64,000 nt of DNA from Deltaproteobacteria bacterium. GTDB lineage: Bacteria > Bdellovibrionota_B > Oligoflexia > Oligoflexales > Bog-1112. Position 1 is the first letter of the stretch. The number at the start of each line of letters is the position of its first letter. The position numbers and the translations under genes were made by a program. The stretch is taken from positions 62,001 to 126,000 of the forward strand of contig JACKAG010000007.1 of the NCBI GenBank assembly GCA_020635195.1, in the 5' to 3' direction. Positions 1 to 9,455 of this stretch are shown here, piece after piece. The notes below the pieces were generated by a model that ran no database searches, was not told where the DNA came from, and saw nothing but the letters and a program-made list of their open reading frames with translations.

Positions 1-1822
1 CCTTTCCAGAAGCATAAACGTCCTTCTCTTCTTCAGATGTCGCAGACTCCTTATCATTTTCTTCATACGCGTAAAGAATCCGGTCCAGCATGTCTCTGGC
101 AGATCCCATGATCATAAGATTTTTCCGGATTTCGACAAAAGAAGAAGAAAGATGGGGCATCTCTTCACATTCAGACTGATCCTTTATGTCATTTTTAAGT
201 TCTGCGGATGAATCCGCAACTTCATTCAGCACAAGACCAAGATTCTCTGTCAGGAGATAGCCCGCATCCAGAAGATGTTCACAGTGTTTAAGAGCACTAT
301 GCTGCTTTGAAACAAGCCTTGTCACCCGATCACTCTCGGTAGAAATCTGATTGGCACGCTCCAGAATTCTCAGTCCACCTGCAGCAACCTCCTGCCCACA
401 GTCCGCAAGATGTCGCACATTTTTTTCAAGCTCTGTACCAATTTTATGGAATTCCTGAATCTGTAGTGTCTGACTGTCCATGCAGGATAAGAGATCAGCG
501 GCAACAGCATAACCTGATCGCGATCCGCTGATCTGCTTCTGATAAACCCGGACAAATTCTGCAATAGAATTAGTTGCAGCACCAACCGTTTCTCGTCCTG
601 CTTTGAGTCGGGAAGAAACCTGATCTGCCTCAGACTGAATCGTCAGCAATAATTCCGTAATCGAGCTGGTTGCTGTCGAAGAACGGGCTGCCAGCTTCCG
701 GACTTCCTCAGCCACAACCGCAAAGCCCTGCCCCTGCTCCCCGGCTCTGGCGGCCTCAATAGAAGCATTTAATGCAAGAAGGTTTGTCTGCTCTGCAATA
801 TCATCAATAACATCAATAATATTAACAATTTCTGCTGCCCGCTCGGAAAGGACCCCGACCAGACGGGTGGCAATGTTCACATCTTCCTGACTTTTGCCTA
901 TCTGGCCATGAACCTTGCTAAGTAACTTTTCTCCGTTTCCTGATGCCTCAACCAATCCATGCAAATTGCTCTTAATATGAAGGGCCGAATCTCTTGCTGA
1001 ATGGCCAAGCTTCGTCGCTTCTTTACATATTTTCAGAGCCTGAGATAAATCAGCTCCAACCTTGCCTGTCAGACAGCCTATAGAAAAATTACGCTGTTTT
1101 ACGGAGCGAAGTTGCTCGACCAGTTCAGCCCAGCCGATCCGGCTGGAAAACGATTTCAGGCCCAGATCCTGAGTCTGAGAAAGCAGAGCCAGGATATCTG
1201 TCTGTGCATCCTTAAGATACTTCCTGACCTTTGTACTTTCCTGATAAAGAGAGTGAATCTGTGTATGAAGCTCAATGGCAGTATGATAATAGCTGTTCTT
1301 TTCGGATTTTTCATCGTTCCGCCGCAGGGTTTTCAAAGGACCACTCACAGCCTTTTCAATCGACCCACAGATTTCCGCAAGATCCTGGCTCACCTGATGC
1401 AATGCAATGACCTGATACTGATTCCAGTGTATCTTTTCTTTCTCATTCGCAGCCCTGTGACACCGTTGCCTGTCATCCTGATTTCTTTGTTCCCGGACGA
1501 GATAAAGAAAAGAAATAAAGACCAGAACTCCTGAAAGGAGCATAAACAAAATCATCATATTGACGGCACCAAGCGGCAGCAGGTGATGAGAGCGGGAAAG
1601 ATCACTGAGCTTAGTTGCAGCCATTACAACCATGTCATCAGAGGAGATCTTCCCTTCTGTATAAGCCTGTGTCACCTTATCCGACCAATGCAAAAGCTCC
1701 TCGTCAGATGAAAAATGAAATATATTTCGTCCCTTAATGTCAGCAAGCAGCAACACAGCCAAAGCACTCAGGAGCAGCGCCGCCAACAGCAATCGTCTAC
1801 AGTGACTTAACTTATGAGACAT
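1..1822 (-). CDS. Methyl-accepting chemotaxis protein, C-terminus off the window
   Basis: A reading frame stays open from an ATG at 1822 down to base 1, giving about 607 residues without a stop. Residues 12-27 and about 89-112 are hydrophobic, so a short periplasmic loop of about 60 residues lies between two membrane segments. Residues about 340-375 carry the MCP signalling hairpin ([19 protein letters not shown], then [13 protein letters not shown]), the tip that contacts CheA and CheW. The rest is mostly heptad-like coiled coil. The short sensor loop suggests it reads membrane state or pairs with another sensor, which is inference. It is divergent from mtnC across a 165-base gap. The 3' end lies outside the window. 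Confidence 0.93.
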   Translation of the reverse strand, partial: MSHKLSHCRRLLLAALLLSALAVLLLADIKGRNIFHFSSDEELLHWSDKVTQAYTEGKISSDDMVVMAATKLSDLSRSHHLLPLGAVNMMILFMLLSGVLVFISFLYLVREQRNQDDRQRCHRAANEKEKIHWNQYQVIALHQVSQDLAEICGSIEKAVSGPLKTLRRNDEKSEKNSYYHTAIELHTQIHSLYQESTKVRKYLKDAQTDILALLSQTQDLGLKSFSSRIGWAELVEQLRSVKQRNFSIGCLTGKVGADLSQALKICKEATKLGHSARDSALHIKSNLHGLVEASGNGEKLLSKVHGQIGKSQEDVNIATRLVGVLSERAAEIVNIIDVIDDIAEQTNLLALNASIEAARAGEQGQGFAVVAEEVRKLAARSSTATSSITELLLTIQSEADQVSSRLKAGRETVGAATNSIAEFVRVYQKQISGSRSGYAVAADLLSCMDSQTLQIQEFHKIGTELEKNVRHLADCGQEVAAGGLRILERANQISTESDRVTRLVSKQHSALKHCEHLLDAGYLLTENLGLVLNEVADSSAELKNDIKDQSECEEMPHLSSSFVEIRKNLMIMGSARDMLDRILYAYEENDKESATSEEEKDVYASGK

Positions 1823-1987
1823 ACAGGATCTCCCTGCGAAATTTTGATCTGTTCCAGAATTTCAGATTTTTTATTCATATTCCACGGGGACTCTATCGGT
1901 GCTTTGTGATACACGTTAAACTTTCAGTTTCCGGAGACAGCTCCGGCTTTCCACTCACCCTGTCCGATCACATCAGCAGGAGTCCCT

Positions 1988-2698
1988 GTGCAAAGACCAG
2001 ACTGGATCATCATGGATATAGAAGGAACCACAACATCCATCCATTTTGTCCATGATGTTCTCTTCCCTTATGCCAGAAAACAAATAGGTCACTTTATCCT
2101 CGGACATCAGGATAAAAAAGCGGTTCAAATCTGCCTGAAACAATGCAGCGACTTTCTGGAAAAAACAGAATCACTGAAAGTTTCCGGAACAGATTTATTA
2201 CCCCATTTACTTCGCTGGATTGATGAGGATCGAAAATACGCTCCGCTGAAAGAGCTTCAGGGAATGATCTGGCAGCACGGCTACCAGCAGGGCGATTATA
2301 CAGCCCACCTCTATGAAGATGTCCTCCCAAACTGGAACCGCTGGAAAACCTGCGGAATCAGGCTGGCGATTTACTCATCCGGCTCAGTTATGGCACAGCA
2401 GCTCCTCTTCTCCCATACCTGCCATGGCAATCTTTCTTCGTTCATCAGCGCTCATTACGATACCAGGATCGGAAATAAAAAAGAGCCCTCCTCTTACAAG
2501 AGCATCGCCACATCACTTCAGACTCCGGTGAAAAAACTATATTTTCTGTCTGATAGCGTCTCTGAGCTGGAAGCTGCGCAAGAGGCCGGTTTGAATTGTT
2601 TTCATATCGTCAGACCTGGCAGCCAACCCTCTGATTTCATTCCTGCTGTTTCAGATTTTAATGAAATTAGTGACATCCTGAAACAACAGCCCTCCTGA
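1988..2698 (+). CDS. mtnC: Enolase-phosphatase E1 (methionine salvage)
   Basis: The product (236 residues, usual family length) is a HAD-superfamily enzyme that converts 2,3-diketo-5-methylthiopentyl-1-phosphate to acireductone in the methionine salvage pathway. Visible HAD motifs are DIEGTT at residues 10-15 (nucleophile and general acid/base region), YSSGS near 129-133 (motif II), the lysine in GNKKEPSSYKS (motif III) and the acidic FLSDSVSELEAA (motif IV). The start is GTG, chosen because AGGAG lies five bases upstream. No other mtn gene is in the window. A CCGGAG/CTCCGG hairpin (1931-1946) sits between this gene and the divergent receptor and may terminate or regulate one of them. Confidence 0.93.
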   Translation: MQRPDWIIMDIEGTTTSIHFVHDVLFPYARKQIGHFILGHQDKKAVQICLKQCSDFLEKTESLKVSGTDLLPHLLRWIDEDRKYAPLKELQGMIWQHGYQQGDYTAHLYEDVLPNWNRWKTCGIRLAIYSSGSVMAQQLLFSHTCHGNLSSFISAHYDTRIGNKKEPSSYKSIATSLQTPVKKLYFLSDSVSELEAAQEAGLNCFHIVRPGSQPSDFIPAVSDFNEISDILKQQPS

Positions 2699-2803
2699 CC
2701 CGGAATTTCGCTGGCTGATGCCTGCTATATCCGATACGATACATCGCTATTTTCTTCTCCCCGGAAGAGATCGGACCCTTAACTGAATCGGGAATAATAT
2801 TTT

Positions 2804-3181
2804 GTGATTTTTATCAGACTACAAAAAATCATCCGGGCGAATCTGCATACCAGGATATCCGGCTCCGGAGAGCGGATCACAACAGAAAATCCACACGCTG
2901 AAGCAAAGCCGGAACAGAGCGATGAAGTTCCACCAGCTTCGGATTTTCATCAAAAAGAAAGACGCTACGAAAACGAAATGGATCTGAAGTATTACAGCAA
3001 CCTCGAACTTCCTCCAGGTTCCTCACCTGAAGAGATTAAAAGGAGTTACAGACAGCTTCTGAAGCGCTATCATCCTGATCGTTTCCATCTTCAGCCAGAC
3101 CAACGAGCACTGGCTGAAGAAATCACCGCAGGACTGAATGAAGCATGGGCCTGGTTCAGGAACAAACACAAAAAAATATAA
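2804..3181 (+). CDS. Small J-domain (DnaJ-like) protein
   Basis: The C-terminal 65 residues form a J domain: YYSNLELPPGSSPEEIKRSYRQ, then the hallmark HPD in RYHPDRFH, then a helix ending in NEAWAWF. J domains stimulate the ATPase of Hsp70 (DnaK). There is no Gly/Phe, zinc-finger or substrate-binding region, so this is a stand-alone J protein. The first 58 residues are polar and low in structure; the GTG start at 2804 has no clear ribosome site, and ATG 2978 (about 67 residues, J domain only) is an alternative. The gene directly precedes pspA on the same strand, and stand-alone J proteins next to PspA-type genes suggest a shared envelope-stress role (inference). Confidence 0.75.
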   Translation: MIFIRLQKIIRANLHTRISGSGERITTENPHAEAKPEQSDEVPPASDFHQKERRYENEMDLKYYSNLELPPGSSPEEIKRSYRQLLKRYHPDRFHLQPDQRALAEEITAGLNEAWAWFRNKHKKI

Positions 3182-3243
3182 TGATATTAAAGTCATTTTT
3201 GCAGTCCCAGGCCACGGACAGCTTCCGCAGGAGTCAGAGTTCT

Positions 3244-3993
3244 ATGATCAATATATTCAGGCGATTTTTCAGGGTCGCAGAATCAAAAACTCACGCAGCA
3301 ATCGACCACCTGGAAGATCCGGTCATCATGACAGAGCAGGGGATTCGCGATCTTCGCAAAGAGCTGGATGTCAGCATCAGAAATCTGGCCGAAGCAAGGG
3401 CAGTTCTGATCAGACTGCGCCGGGAATATGAAGAAAAACAACAAATTGCAGCTTCGTATGAAAACAAAGCCGTTCTGCTTCTGAAAAAAGCCAGAGCGGG
3501 AAACCTGGACACAGCTGAAGCAGATCGGCTGGCATCCACAGCCTTATCCAGAAAAGAGGACATACAAACGGAAAATCTGGCGCTCAGCCAGCGACTCAGC
3601 CGAGAGGAGAATCAGGCCAACCAGCTTGAAACAAATATCCAGAACCTGAAGACCAGCATCACGAAATGGGAGCATGAACTTCTGAGCCTCAAAGCCCGGG
3701 CAAAAGTCGCACAGACCTCACGAAGACTGAACGAGCAACTGGCCCAGGTGGATAGTTCAGGCACTATTGCCATGCTCGAAAAGATGAAACAAAAGGTTGC
3801 AGAAGACGAAGCACTGGCTGAATCTTATGCCCGGATGAGCTCCTTACCCTCCAGCCTGGATGATGAAATCCATCAGGCACTGGAAGAGAGCCGCTCTGGA
3901 GCAGCTACCCGGATATCGACCAGCGACTCATTGGCAGCTCTCAAGGCAAGACTCAATAAGGAAGCTCATTCTTCAGAAACAGCGGAACATTAA
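3244..3993 (+). CDS. PspA/IM30 family membrane-stress protein
   Basis: The protein (249 residues) has the PspA/IM30 layout: a short amphipathic N-terminal helix (MINIFRRFFRVAESKTHAAI), then EDPVIMTEQGIRDLRKEL, then a long coiled coil to about residue 230. These proteins form ESCRT-III-like scaffolds on the inner face of the cytoplasmic membrane and stabilise it under stress. The start at 3244 is preferred to an upstream ATG at 3145, because AGGAG lies ten bases before 3244 and the family begins with this amphipathic helix. The upstream J-domain frame ends at 3181. It lies in a same-strand run with a DUF4178-like protein and two unknowns. Confidence 0.88.
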   Translation: MINIFRRFFRVAESKTHAAIDHLEDPVIMTEQGIRDLRKELDVSIRNLAEARAVLIRLRREYEEKQQIAASYENKAVLLLKKARAGNLDTAEADRLASTALSRKEDIQTENLALSQRLSREENQANQLETNIQNLKTSITKWEHELLSLKARAKVAQTSRRLNEQLAQVDSSGTIAMLEKMKQKVAEDEALAESYARMSSLPSSLDDEIHQALEESRSGAATRISTSDSLAALKARLNKEAHSSETAEH

Positions 3994-4031
3994 GTAAGAA
4001 ACCAGAAAGCAAGAAACAGGAGGAACAAACC

Positions 4032-4700
4032 GTGACATTCGGGCTGATCATGCTGGCCCTGACGGGTATCGGCACTTATTTTTATATATATCATCTGAAA
4101 CCAGCACAGGAGCCAGACAGTGGTCTTAACTGCTTTCCGGACAGCGATAAGTCATCCGCTCAGCTGAAGCAATACCTCCCCCCCTATCATGACGACAGCC
4201 ACTCACTGACAGATTGCGCCCCCGGTACAATCGTCCGGATCAGAGATGTAGGCCTGTCGATGGAAAATATCGATGGCTCTGTACTAAAACACCGCAGATA
4301 TAAGTCCGGATCGTTTCGCTGGACCAATACAGTCATCGATCAGGGACATAATCTTACCGGAATTCATAGCAGCTACCGTGATGATACGGTTTATTTTGTC
4401 GAACTCAGAGAGATATCTCCCGGAAGCATCGGATTGCAATGGGAAGACTTCAGAAAGACAGATCACTCTGAACCGGAGTCATTAACATATGATGGGCAGC
4501 AATGGACGCTTAACGGGCGCTTAGCTGCCTCATATTGTTATGACGATAACTACCTGGAACAAATACCCTGCCTGATCTGGTTCTATGAAGATCAGGACAA
4601 ATCTCATCGGATTCAGGTAAATACCCTGGCAGATAAGTCCGTGACACTAAACCTTCAGGCAAAAATCAGCAGCTTTCAGATGAATATCATTCCGCTCTGA
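4032..4700 (+). CDS. DUF4178-like single-pass membrane protein
   Basis: A GTG start follows AGGAGGAACAAACC. Residues 3-20 are a hydrophobic anchor (FGLIMLALTGIGTYFYIYHL) and the remainder is predicted outside the membrane. The body contains the pattern PGTIVRIRDVG, then SFRWTNTVIDQG, then PESLTYDGQQWTLNGR and a late IWFYEDQDKSHRIQV, which resembles DUF4178 proteins commonly found beside PspA homologues. The match was made by eye and is moderate. Function is not known; the position 38 bases after pspA and 28 bases before the next gene argues for one transcript. Confidence 0.6.
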   Translation: MTFGLIMLALTGIGTYFYIYHLKPAQEPDSGLNCFPDSDKSSAQLKQYLPPYHDDSHSLTDCAPGTIVRIRDVGLSMENIDGSVLKHRRYKSGSFRWTNTVIDQGHNLTGIHSSYRDDTVYFVELREISPGSIGLQWEDFRKTDHSEPESLTYDGQQWTLNGRLAASYCYDDNYLEQIPCLIWFYEDQDKSHRIQVNTLADKSVTLNLQAKISSFQMNIIPL

Positions 4701-4728
4701 GTCTGACTATCGAAAGAAAGAAAAATAT

Positions 4729-5604
4729 ATGCCCTTAAAATACATCAGGTACATCCTTATAGGCATGGGTCTGATCGGATCTTTTAGTCTGATACAAGCT
4801 CTGCTCACACCCTCTGATGAAACTGCCACCCTGCTGACAGCAAACAGAAACCATCGTGGAACAGAAAGCATTCAGAATGCAGAATCTGCAGCAAAAGGTC
4901 TGGATCTTCGCCTGGTCAGTGAATTATTAAAACAGGCCAGAAGCGCAGAAGAGTTCGAAAAATTACTCAACAGTAAAGAGCATGGCGTCAACAACCTGGA
5001 TCTGAACGGCAACGGAACCGTCGATTACATCAGCGTAACTGAATTCATCCGGGATGATGAAAGGAATTTTTCTCTCAGCGTAGAGCCCGTGCCAGGCCAG
5101 AAGCAGGAGATTGCCATCATCCGGATTGAAAAGGCAGACGACGGACAATCTGCACGGGTTGAAGCGCATGGGAACCCACGGTTTTACGGACCAGATCATT
5201 CTTATTCATCAGGCTGGACAGGGCCAGTTGCCGGAATGATGCTGGGCTACCTCTTTGGACGCATGCATACACCCTGGACATCACCCTTTTCACAGGGGCG
5301 CCATCCTCCTGGCTATCAGCCATATCCTGCGATCGGACATGACACGTATCAGAACAAACATGCAGGAAAAGTTCCGGAAGGAACTTACAAGAGCCTCCCA
5401 CAGAAAAACGGAGAATCCAGTTACGCTTCCCAAAAGAAGCAGAACTCAGTTTATCATCAGCAGGACAAGGGAAAAGACAAGCGATCCCTCCACAATCCGG
5501 ACCGTTCTCAGCGGAAGTTCCAGAGCCGGACCAGGGGTAAAGAAGTGCGTCGAGGTGGTTTTGGGCGTTCTGCCAGACGCCCGGCTATGATGCGACGCCG
5601 CTGA
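4729..5604 (+). CDS. Unknown exported protein with one EF-hand/dockerin-like loop and basic tail
   Basis: The 291-residue product starts with a hydrophobic signal or anchor (RYILIGMGLIGSFSLIQALL). Residues about 86-98 read DLNGNGTVDYISV, which fits the spacing of a calcium-binding loop (D-x-N-x-N-x-T-x-D). A second hydrophobic, glycine-rich stretch (VAGMMLGYLFGRM) lies near residue 170. The C-terminal 110 residues are low-complexity, rich in Gln, Ser, Lys and Arg, and end in a strongly basic RRGGFGRSARRPAMMRRR, perhaps nucleic-acid or phospholipid binding. I do not recognise the family. It is the fourth gene of the pspA run. Confidence 0.55.
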   Translation: MPLKYIRYILIGMGLIGSFSLIQALLTPSDETATLLTANRNHRGTESIQNAESAAKGLDLRLVSELLKQARSAEEFEKLLNSKEHGVNNLDLNGNGTVDYISVTEFIRDDERNFSLSVEPVPGQKQEIAIIRIEKADDGQSARVEAHGNPRFYGPDHSYSSGWTGPVAGMMLGYLFGRMHTPWTSPFSQGRHPPGYQPYPAIGHDTYQNKHAGKVPEGTYKSLPQKNGESSYASQKKQNSVYHQQDKGKDKRSLHNPDRSQRKFQSRTRGKEVRRGGFGRSARRPAMMRRR

Positions 5605-5632
5605 ATATCAGATGACATCCGGAGGATCTTGT

Positions 5633-6316
5633 ATGAGGCAAATGTATCAGATCAGTGATGCAGAAAAATTCCAGTATGCCGGACTCTTTCTTCTGGATCA
5701 GCTATCAGAAGGAAAAGAAGAGTTTTCTGTGAGCCTGCCGGAGGATCAGCAGATCCTTGAGCCGATTTTTCAATGGCTTCTGAATCAAAAATATACAGAA
5801 ATTAATGCATACCAGCAATACCAGCTGACCCGGGCAGGCACTGAGATTCTTCGCCGTTACCGCACAGAGTACCGCCATTTTTTGCAGGAATCGGACATCT
5901 ACTGTGCCGTCGACCTGGAAACAGGGGACTTTGCCATGAGTGACTACGAACATTTTGAAAGCCAGGAAGCCTGGGAGAACTTTCTGAATGATGAACGTTG
6001 GGAAGATCTGCGGATTGCTGTCAGCGCTTATCAGGGGATTGATCCCATAGGAGTCATCTTTATGGACTTTATCAGCCGGGGCCACTTCGGCAGAGACGAA
6101 CATGGCTTCTGGTCTTATGACAGACTCCTTGGAAAAGTCTGGGATGAAATTAAAGAAATCAGCAACGGCGCTCTTCACACAGCAGACCTTGCCTATGAAG
6201 ATGAGGGTGAGCTGATTTCAGGAGATGAGGTCATCCGGGATATCATCAGACAGGGAAACAGGCTTCGGAGAGAGCAACAGCCTGCCTCATGTGACATCAT
6301 TGCCGGATTGTCATAA
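5633..6316 (+). CDS. Unknown cytoplasmic acidic protein, last gene of the pspA run
   Basis: The predicted product is 227 residues, soluble and acidic, with no signal peptide or membrane segment. ATG 5633 is preferred over ATG 5612 because GGAGG lies seven bases before it. The sequence includes a DLETGDFAMSDYEHFESQEAWENF segment in the middle and FISRGHFGRDEHGFWSYDRLLGKVW afterwards, but I recognise no domain. It lies 28 bases after the previous gene on the same strand, and its last 20 bases overlap the convergent LRR lipoprotein gene. Confidence 0.55.
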   Translation: MRQMYQISDAEKFQYAGLFLLDQLSEGKEEFSVSLPEDQQILEPIFQWLLNQKYTEINAYQQYQLTRAGTEILRRYRTEYRHFLQESDIYCAVDLETGDFAMSDYEHFESQEAWENFLNDERWEDLRIAVSAYQGIDPIGVIFMDFISRGHFGRDEHGFWSYDRLLGKVWDEIKEISNGALHTADLAYEDEGELISGDEVIRDIIRQGNRLRREQQPASCDIIAGLS

Positions 6317-7718
6317 GGAAGTCACGACCAGGAAAGATGTCTGCTTCACGTATCTTTCCTTCACATCCGCGAACATCCACATACTCAAGAGCAGGGCAGT
6401 TAGCCAGTGGCTCAAAGTAACGAACCTTACAATTTTTCAACGAGACTGAGCGTAACTGAGTCAGTCTGGCAAGAGCTTCAATATCATCAACCGGATTATT
6501 ATCTGCGATGATTTCTTCCAGGGAAGAATGCGTCTCCAGTGGGGAAAGATCCCTGATCTGGTTGTCACTAAGCGTAACACTGCTCAGAAGATTCCCGCCC
6601 CGCAACGCCTCCAGATCCCTGATCTGGTTGTCACTGATATTCAGCCAGGAAAGCTGTCGCATTGCTGCCAGCGGGGAAAGATCGATGACTTTGTTTTTAC
6701 TCAGAGACAGGCGTCTGAGATCTTTCAGATTTGACAGATGGACGACAGACTCTATCTGATTTCCATCAAGATAGAGGCGCTCCAGACCTGTCAGCTCCCG
6801 GAGAGGCTCCGGATCTGACATCAGATTGCCAGAAAGATTCAGAGCTTCCAGTTCTTTTAAATCTGCCAGAGCAAACGCATCTGTCGCTGTTGTAAACGCT
6901 GCATATAAAGTCCTGAGCTGACGTAATGATTTTAAGGGATAAAGACTTGCAATCTTCTGATTGTAAGAGATGTACAGAGTCTGTAACCTTTCAAGACTTT
7001 CCAGACCCAGGAGACTGTCAAGTCGGTTCTCATCCAGAAAGAGTTCTGTCAAAGCGGAAAACTGGCTCAAAGGACTAATATCCTGGATCAGGTTACGGCT
7101 CAGATTAAGCGTTTCAAGAGACAATAGTCCACCAAGAGCGGCGACCCCTTCCAGCTTTTGCCCTGAAAGGTTGAGACTTGTCAGAGTCCGGAGGCGCTTC
7201 CACGCGATCGGACAGCTTTCTCCGGAACGCAGCAAAAGCGACACAAGAAGGCGCTCACTAAACGCCGCTGCAACACCTTCTTCACAGAAATCAAGAAACG
7301 TTTTCCGCAGGCAGCGCCCCTCTGCCCATTTCCAGTAAGGGTGTTCCTGACATCGCGGCTGATTCTCCGGAACCATCCGGCTCTGCCAGAATCTGGCCTG
7401 CTCCTGCTCCAGACGGACATCTTCCGGAATGGCCTTTTTTTTGCTCTCTGTCTGCTGAGGCTCCTCCGTCTCTCCGGCTCCCGACCCGGAGCTGACATCT
7501 CCATCAGGGCTGCCTCCGGCGGGGTTCTCTGCCAGCACTCCGGGATCTTCCGCCCTGCGTTCAAAAACCTGAATGCCTCCCTTTGCCCCCCCCTCGTTAA
7601 TCGTTTCTTTTCTGTTTCTGTTTTTCAGTGACTTACAGGAGACAAGCAGGAACAGAGTCTGGCAGAAAACAAGCATAAAACAAAAAAAACGAACCCGGGA
7701 AATGTGAAAAAAGACCAT
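6297..7718 (-). CDS. Leucine-rich repeat lipoprotein (internalin-like)
   Basis: The 473-residue protein has a signal sequence ending in the lipobox LLVSC (residues 24-28), so it is probably a lipoprotein. A Pro/Gly/Glu-rich linker follows to about residue 105. A small Cys-containing segment (WAEGRCLRKTFLDFCEEG) precedes a solenoid of 22-residue repeats of the internalin type (LxxLxxLxLSxNxIxDLSPL) from about residue 180 to the end. Such solenoids usually bind proteins. AAGGA lies eight bases before the start. It converges with the preceding operon with a 20-base overlap, and it stands alone on this strand. The partner is unknown. Confidence 0.82.
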   Translation of the reverse strand: MVFFHISRVRFFCFMLVFCQTLFLLVSCKSLKNRNRKETINEGGAKGGIQVFERRAEDPGVLAENPAGGSPDGDVSSGSGAGETEEPQQTESKKKAIPEDVRLEQEQARFWQSRMVPENQPRCQEHPYWKWAEGRCLRKTFLDFCEEGVAAAFSERLLVSLLLRSGESCPIAWKRLRTLTSLNLSGQKLEGVAALGGLLSLETLNLSRNLIQDISPLSQFSALTELFLDENRLDSLLGLESLERLQTLYISYNQKIASLYPLKSLRQLRTLYAAFTTATDAFALADLKELEALNLSGNLMSDPEPLRELTGLERLYLDGNQIESVVHLSNLKDLRRLSLSKNKVIDLSPLAAMRQLSWLNISDNQIRDLEALRGGNLLSSVTLSDNQIRDLSPLETHSSLEEIIADNNPVDDIEALARLTQLRSVSLKNCKVRYFEPLANCPALEYVDVRGCEGKIREADIFPGRDFLMTIRQ

Positions 7719-7803
7719 AGTGCTGTTCCTTTAAGACAGAAACCCCTGCCTCTCAAAAGATTACCTGACAGAAGCCGCGCTGAACAGATGAGATCAAATC
7801 CTT

Positions 7804-7837
7804 GACGATTTGTTTTAACGTGTTAAAACAAATCGTC
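7804..7837. promoter_or_regulatory. Operator-like 34-bp palindrome in front of trpR
   Basis: Two perfect 16-base arms (beginning GACGATTTGTTTTAAC) are separated by two bases, 50 bases before the TrpR-family gene. A TTGACG hexamer (7802-7807) overlaps the left arm, and TAAAAC sits about 16 bases later within the right arm, so the palindrome would cover a sigma-70-type promoter. This is the expected arrangement for autoregulation by a dimeric repressor. Binding by the adjacent gene product is inferred. Confidence 0.65.
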
Positions 7838-7887
7838 GGGCCACACAAAAGACCCGGACAAGCGAAAGGAGTCTGAAAACGGAAAAC

Positions 7888-8250
7888 ATGACAACAGAAA
7901 CAGCACCAAAAGAACTCTGCCTGTCCCTCTTGTGTGAAGCGTTCATGGCATTGCAAACACATGAGGATTATGAAGAATTTTTAAAAGACCTGTGTACACC
8001 AGCAGAACTGCATGCCATCTGTGGTCGCTGGATGGTCGCTCTGATGATCAGCCAAAAGACTCCTTACCGGAAAATCTGTGAGCAGACAGGAGTCAGTACA
8101 GCCACGATTACCCGGGTTGCAAAGTTTATGGAAAGTGGATACGGCGGCTACAGAACAGCACTACAGAAAATCAGTGGCCCAGATTCACCGACGCTCAGCC
8201 CTGAAGACAAGATGAAAGGTGAAACAAATGGCTCAAATATTAAAAGATAG
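7888..8250 (+). CDS. trpR: TrpR/YerC-family transcriptional repressor
   Basis: The 120-residue all-helical protein matches the Trp-repressor superfamily: an N-terminal dimerisation region, LCTPAELHAICGRWMVALMI, then a helix-turn-helix YRKICEQTGVSTATITRVAKF at about residues 66-86. Classical TrpR binds operator DNA with L-tryptophan as co-repressor; the YerC branch is less well understood, and I cannot tell from sequence which ligand this one uses. Its 3' end overlaps the aromatic amino-acid permease gene by 23 bases, which supports control of tryptophan or tyrosine uptake. The palindrome at 7804-7837 probably is its own operator. Confidence 0.85.
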   Translation: MTTETAPKELCLSLLCEAFMALQTHEDYEEFLKDLCTPAELHAICGRWMVALMISQKTPYRKICEQTGVSTATITRVAKFMESGYGGYRTALQKISGPDSPTLSPEDKMKGETNGSNIKR

Positions 8251-9442
8251 CGGGGTTCCAGGTGCTGCACTGATGATTGCAGGAACCTGTATCGGCGGAG
8301 GGATGCTGGTGCTCCCGACTTTTACCGGAGGAGCGGGCTTTGTCCCGGCAGTGCTGTCTAACCTGATCAGCTGGGTCTACATGGCTCTGACAGGCTGGAT
8401 GCTCGCCCAGGCCTGTTTGTGGTCTGACAAACCCTCAGTTCATATCGCATCACTGGCATCAGATTATTTCGGATGGAAGGGCCGTTTCATTGTTTCCCTG
8501 CTTTTTCTCTTCTTATATGAATGCCTGCTGGTATCCTACTTTTCAGGAAGTGCCCCTTATTTTCAGAGACTGCTCAGCAGAGTCTCAGCGACATCAGGCA
8601 ATGATGCAGCCATATCCTTTATCCTTATGGGCCTGCTGACCGTCCTGATTCTCTGGCCCGGAAGCAGATTTTTCGGATGGTTAAATGCTGCGCTGACAAC
8701 AGGGCTGATTCTGACTTTTGCAGCCATGGTGACAGAAGGCGCACCGGCAATCGAGCCGGAGTACCTTAATTATCGCGACTGGTCAGAATTTCTCAGCCCA
8801 TTTCCGGTCCTGCTGGGCGCCTTCGGCTACCACAATATTGTTCCACCGCTGGTCAGCAGCCTGAATAAAAATCCGGCCAAGGTCCGCCAGGCTCTCTGGC
8901 TGGGAACACTCATTCCTCTGATCACGTACCTGTTATGGCAGGCTGTCGTCCTGGGCATGATTCCGGCAGATCAGCTGAGTGTTTTTCCGGAAGAGAGCAG
9001 TATTCCCGTTATTGAGGCTCTGGCCAGAATCCGGCACACTCCGACCCTCAGAACCATAGCCTTTGCCTTTACTTTCTTTGCCATTGTCACATCATTACTC
9101 GGAGTTGCCTTCTCCATGATCAGCTTTCTTGCTGACCTTTTCCGTAAGCCTGACAGCAGTCGCTTTCGTCTGCTATTCTGCGTCCTGACGATCATTCCCC
9201 CGCTTACGATAGCCTACTCTTATCCCAATCTCTTCGTCACGATTTTCAGCTTTGCCGGAGGTATTGGGGAAGCTACCCTGAACGGAATCTTTCCGATTGT
9301 TCTCTTTTGCCTGGGGCTCCGGCACATGAAACAAGCAGCAAAATCCTACATTCCAGGAGGGATGAAGACGATCCTGATCCTGTCTGCCTTAACCTTGCTG
9401 ATTATGGCGACAGAATGCATGCGACTCCTGTCAGGAGGCTGA
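8228..9442 (+). CDS. Aromatic amino-acid permease (TyrP/Mtr-like, HAAAP family)
   Basis: The protein (404 residues) is a polytopic inner-membrane transporter with about 11 hydrophobic segments. It begins with the HAAAP signature GAALMIAGTCIGGGMLVLP, which forms the broken first helix of the substrate site, and has GAFGYHNIVPPL in the middle. These proteins import tyrosine or tryptophan by proton symport. ATG 8228, eight bases after AAAGG, is preferred to the GTG at 8219. It overlaps trpR, so the two are probably translated together and the permease is likely repressed when the amino acid is plentiful. It converges on thrS. Confidence 0.88.
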   Translation: MAQILKDSGVPGAALMIAGTCIGGGMLVLPTFTGGAGFVPAVLSNLISWVYMALTGWMLAQACLWSDKPSVHIASLASDYFGWKGRFIVSLLFLFLYECLLVSYFSGSAPYFQRLLSRVSATSGNDAAISFILMGLLTVLILWPGSRFFGWLNAALTTGLILTFAAMVTEGAPAIEPEYLNYRDWSEFLSPFPVLLGAFGYHNIVPPLVSSLNKNPAKVRQALWLGTLIPLITYLLWQAVVLGMIPADQLSVFPEESSIPVIEALARIRHTPTLRTIAFAFTFFAIVTSLLGVAFSMISFLADLFRKPDSSRFRLLFCVLTIIPPLTIAYSYPNLFVTIFSFAGGIGEATLNGIFPIVLFCLGLRHMKQAAKSYIPGGMKTILILSALTLLIMATECMRLLSGG

Positions 9443-9455
9443 TAAAGACAGAGCA

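Noticed and set aside
1112..1534. Plus-strand frame of 140 codons in the receptor gene
   Set aside because: Antisense to the chemotaxis receptor, whose frame is open and carries the conserved hairpin.
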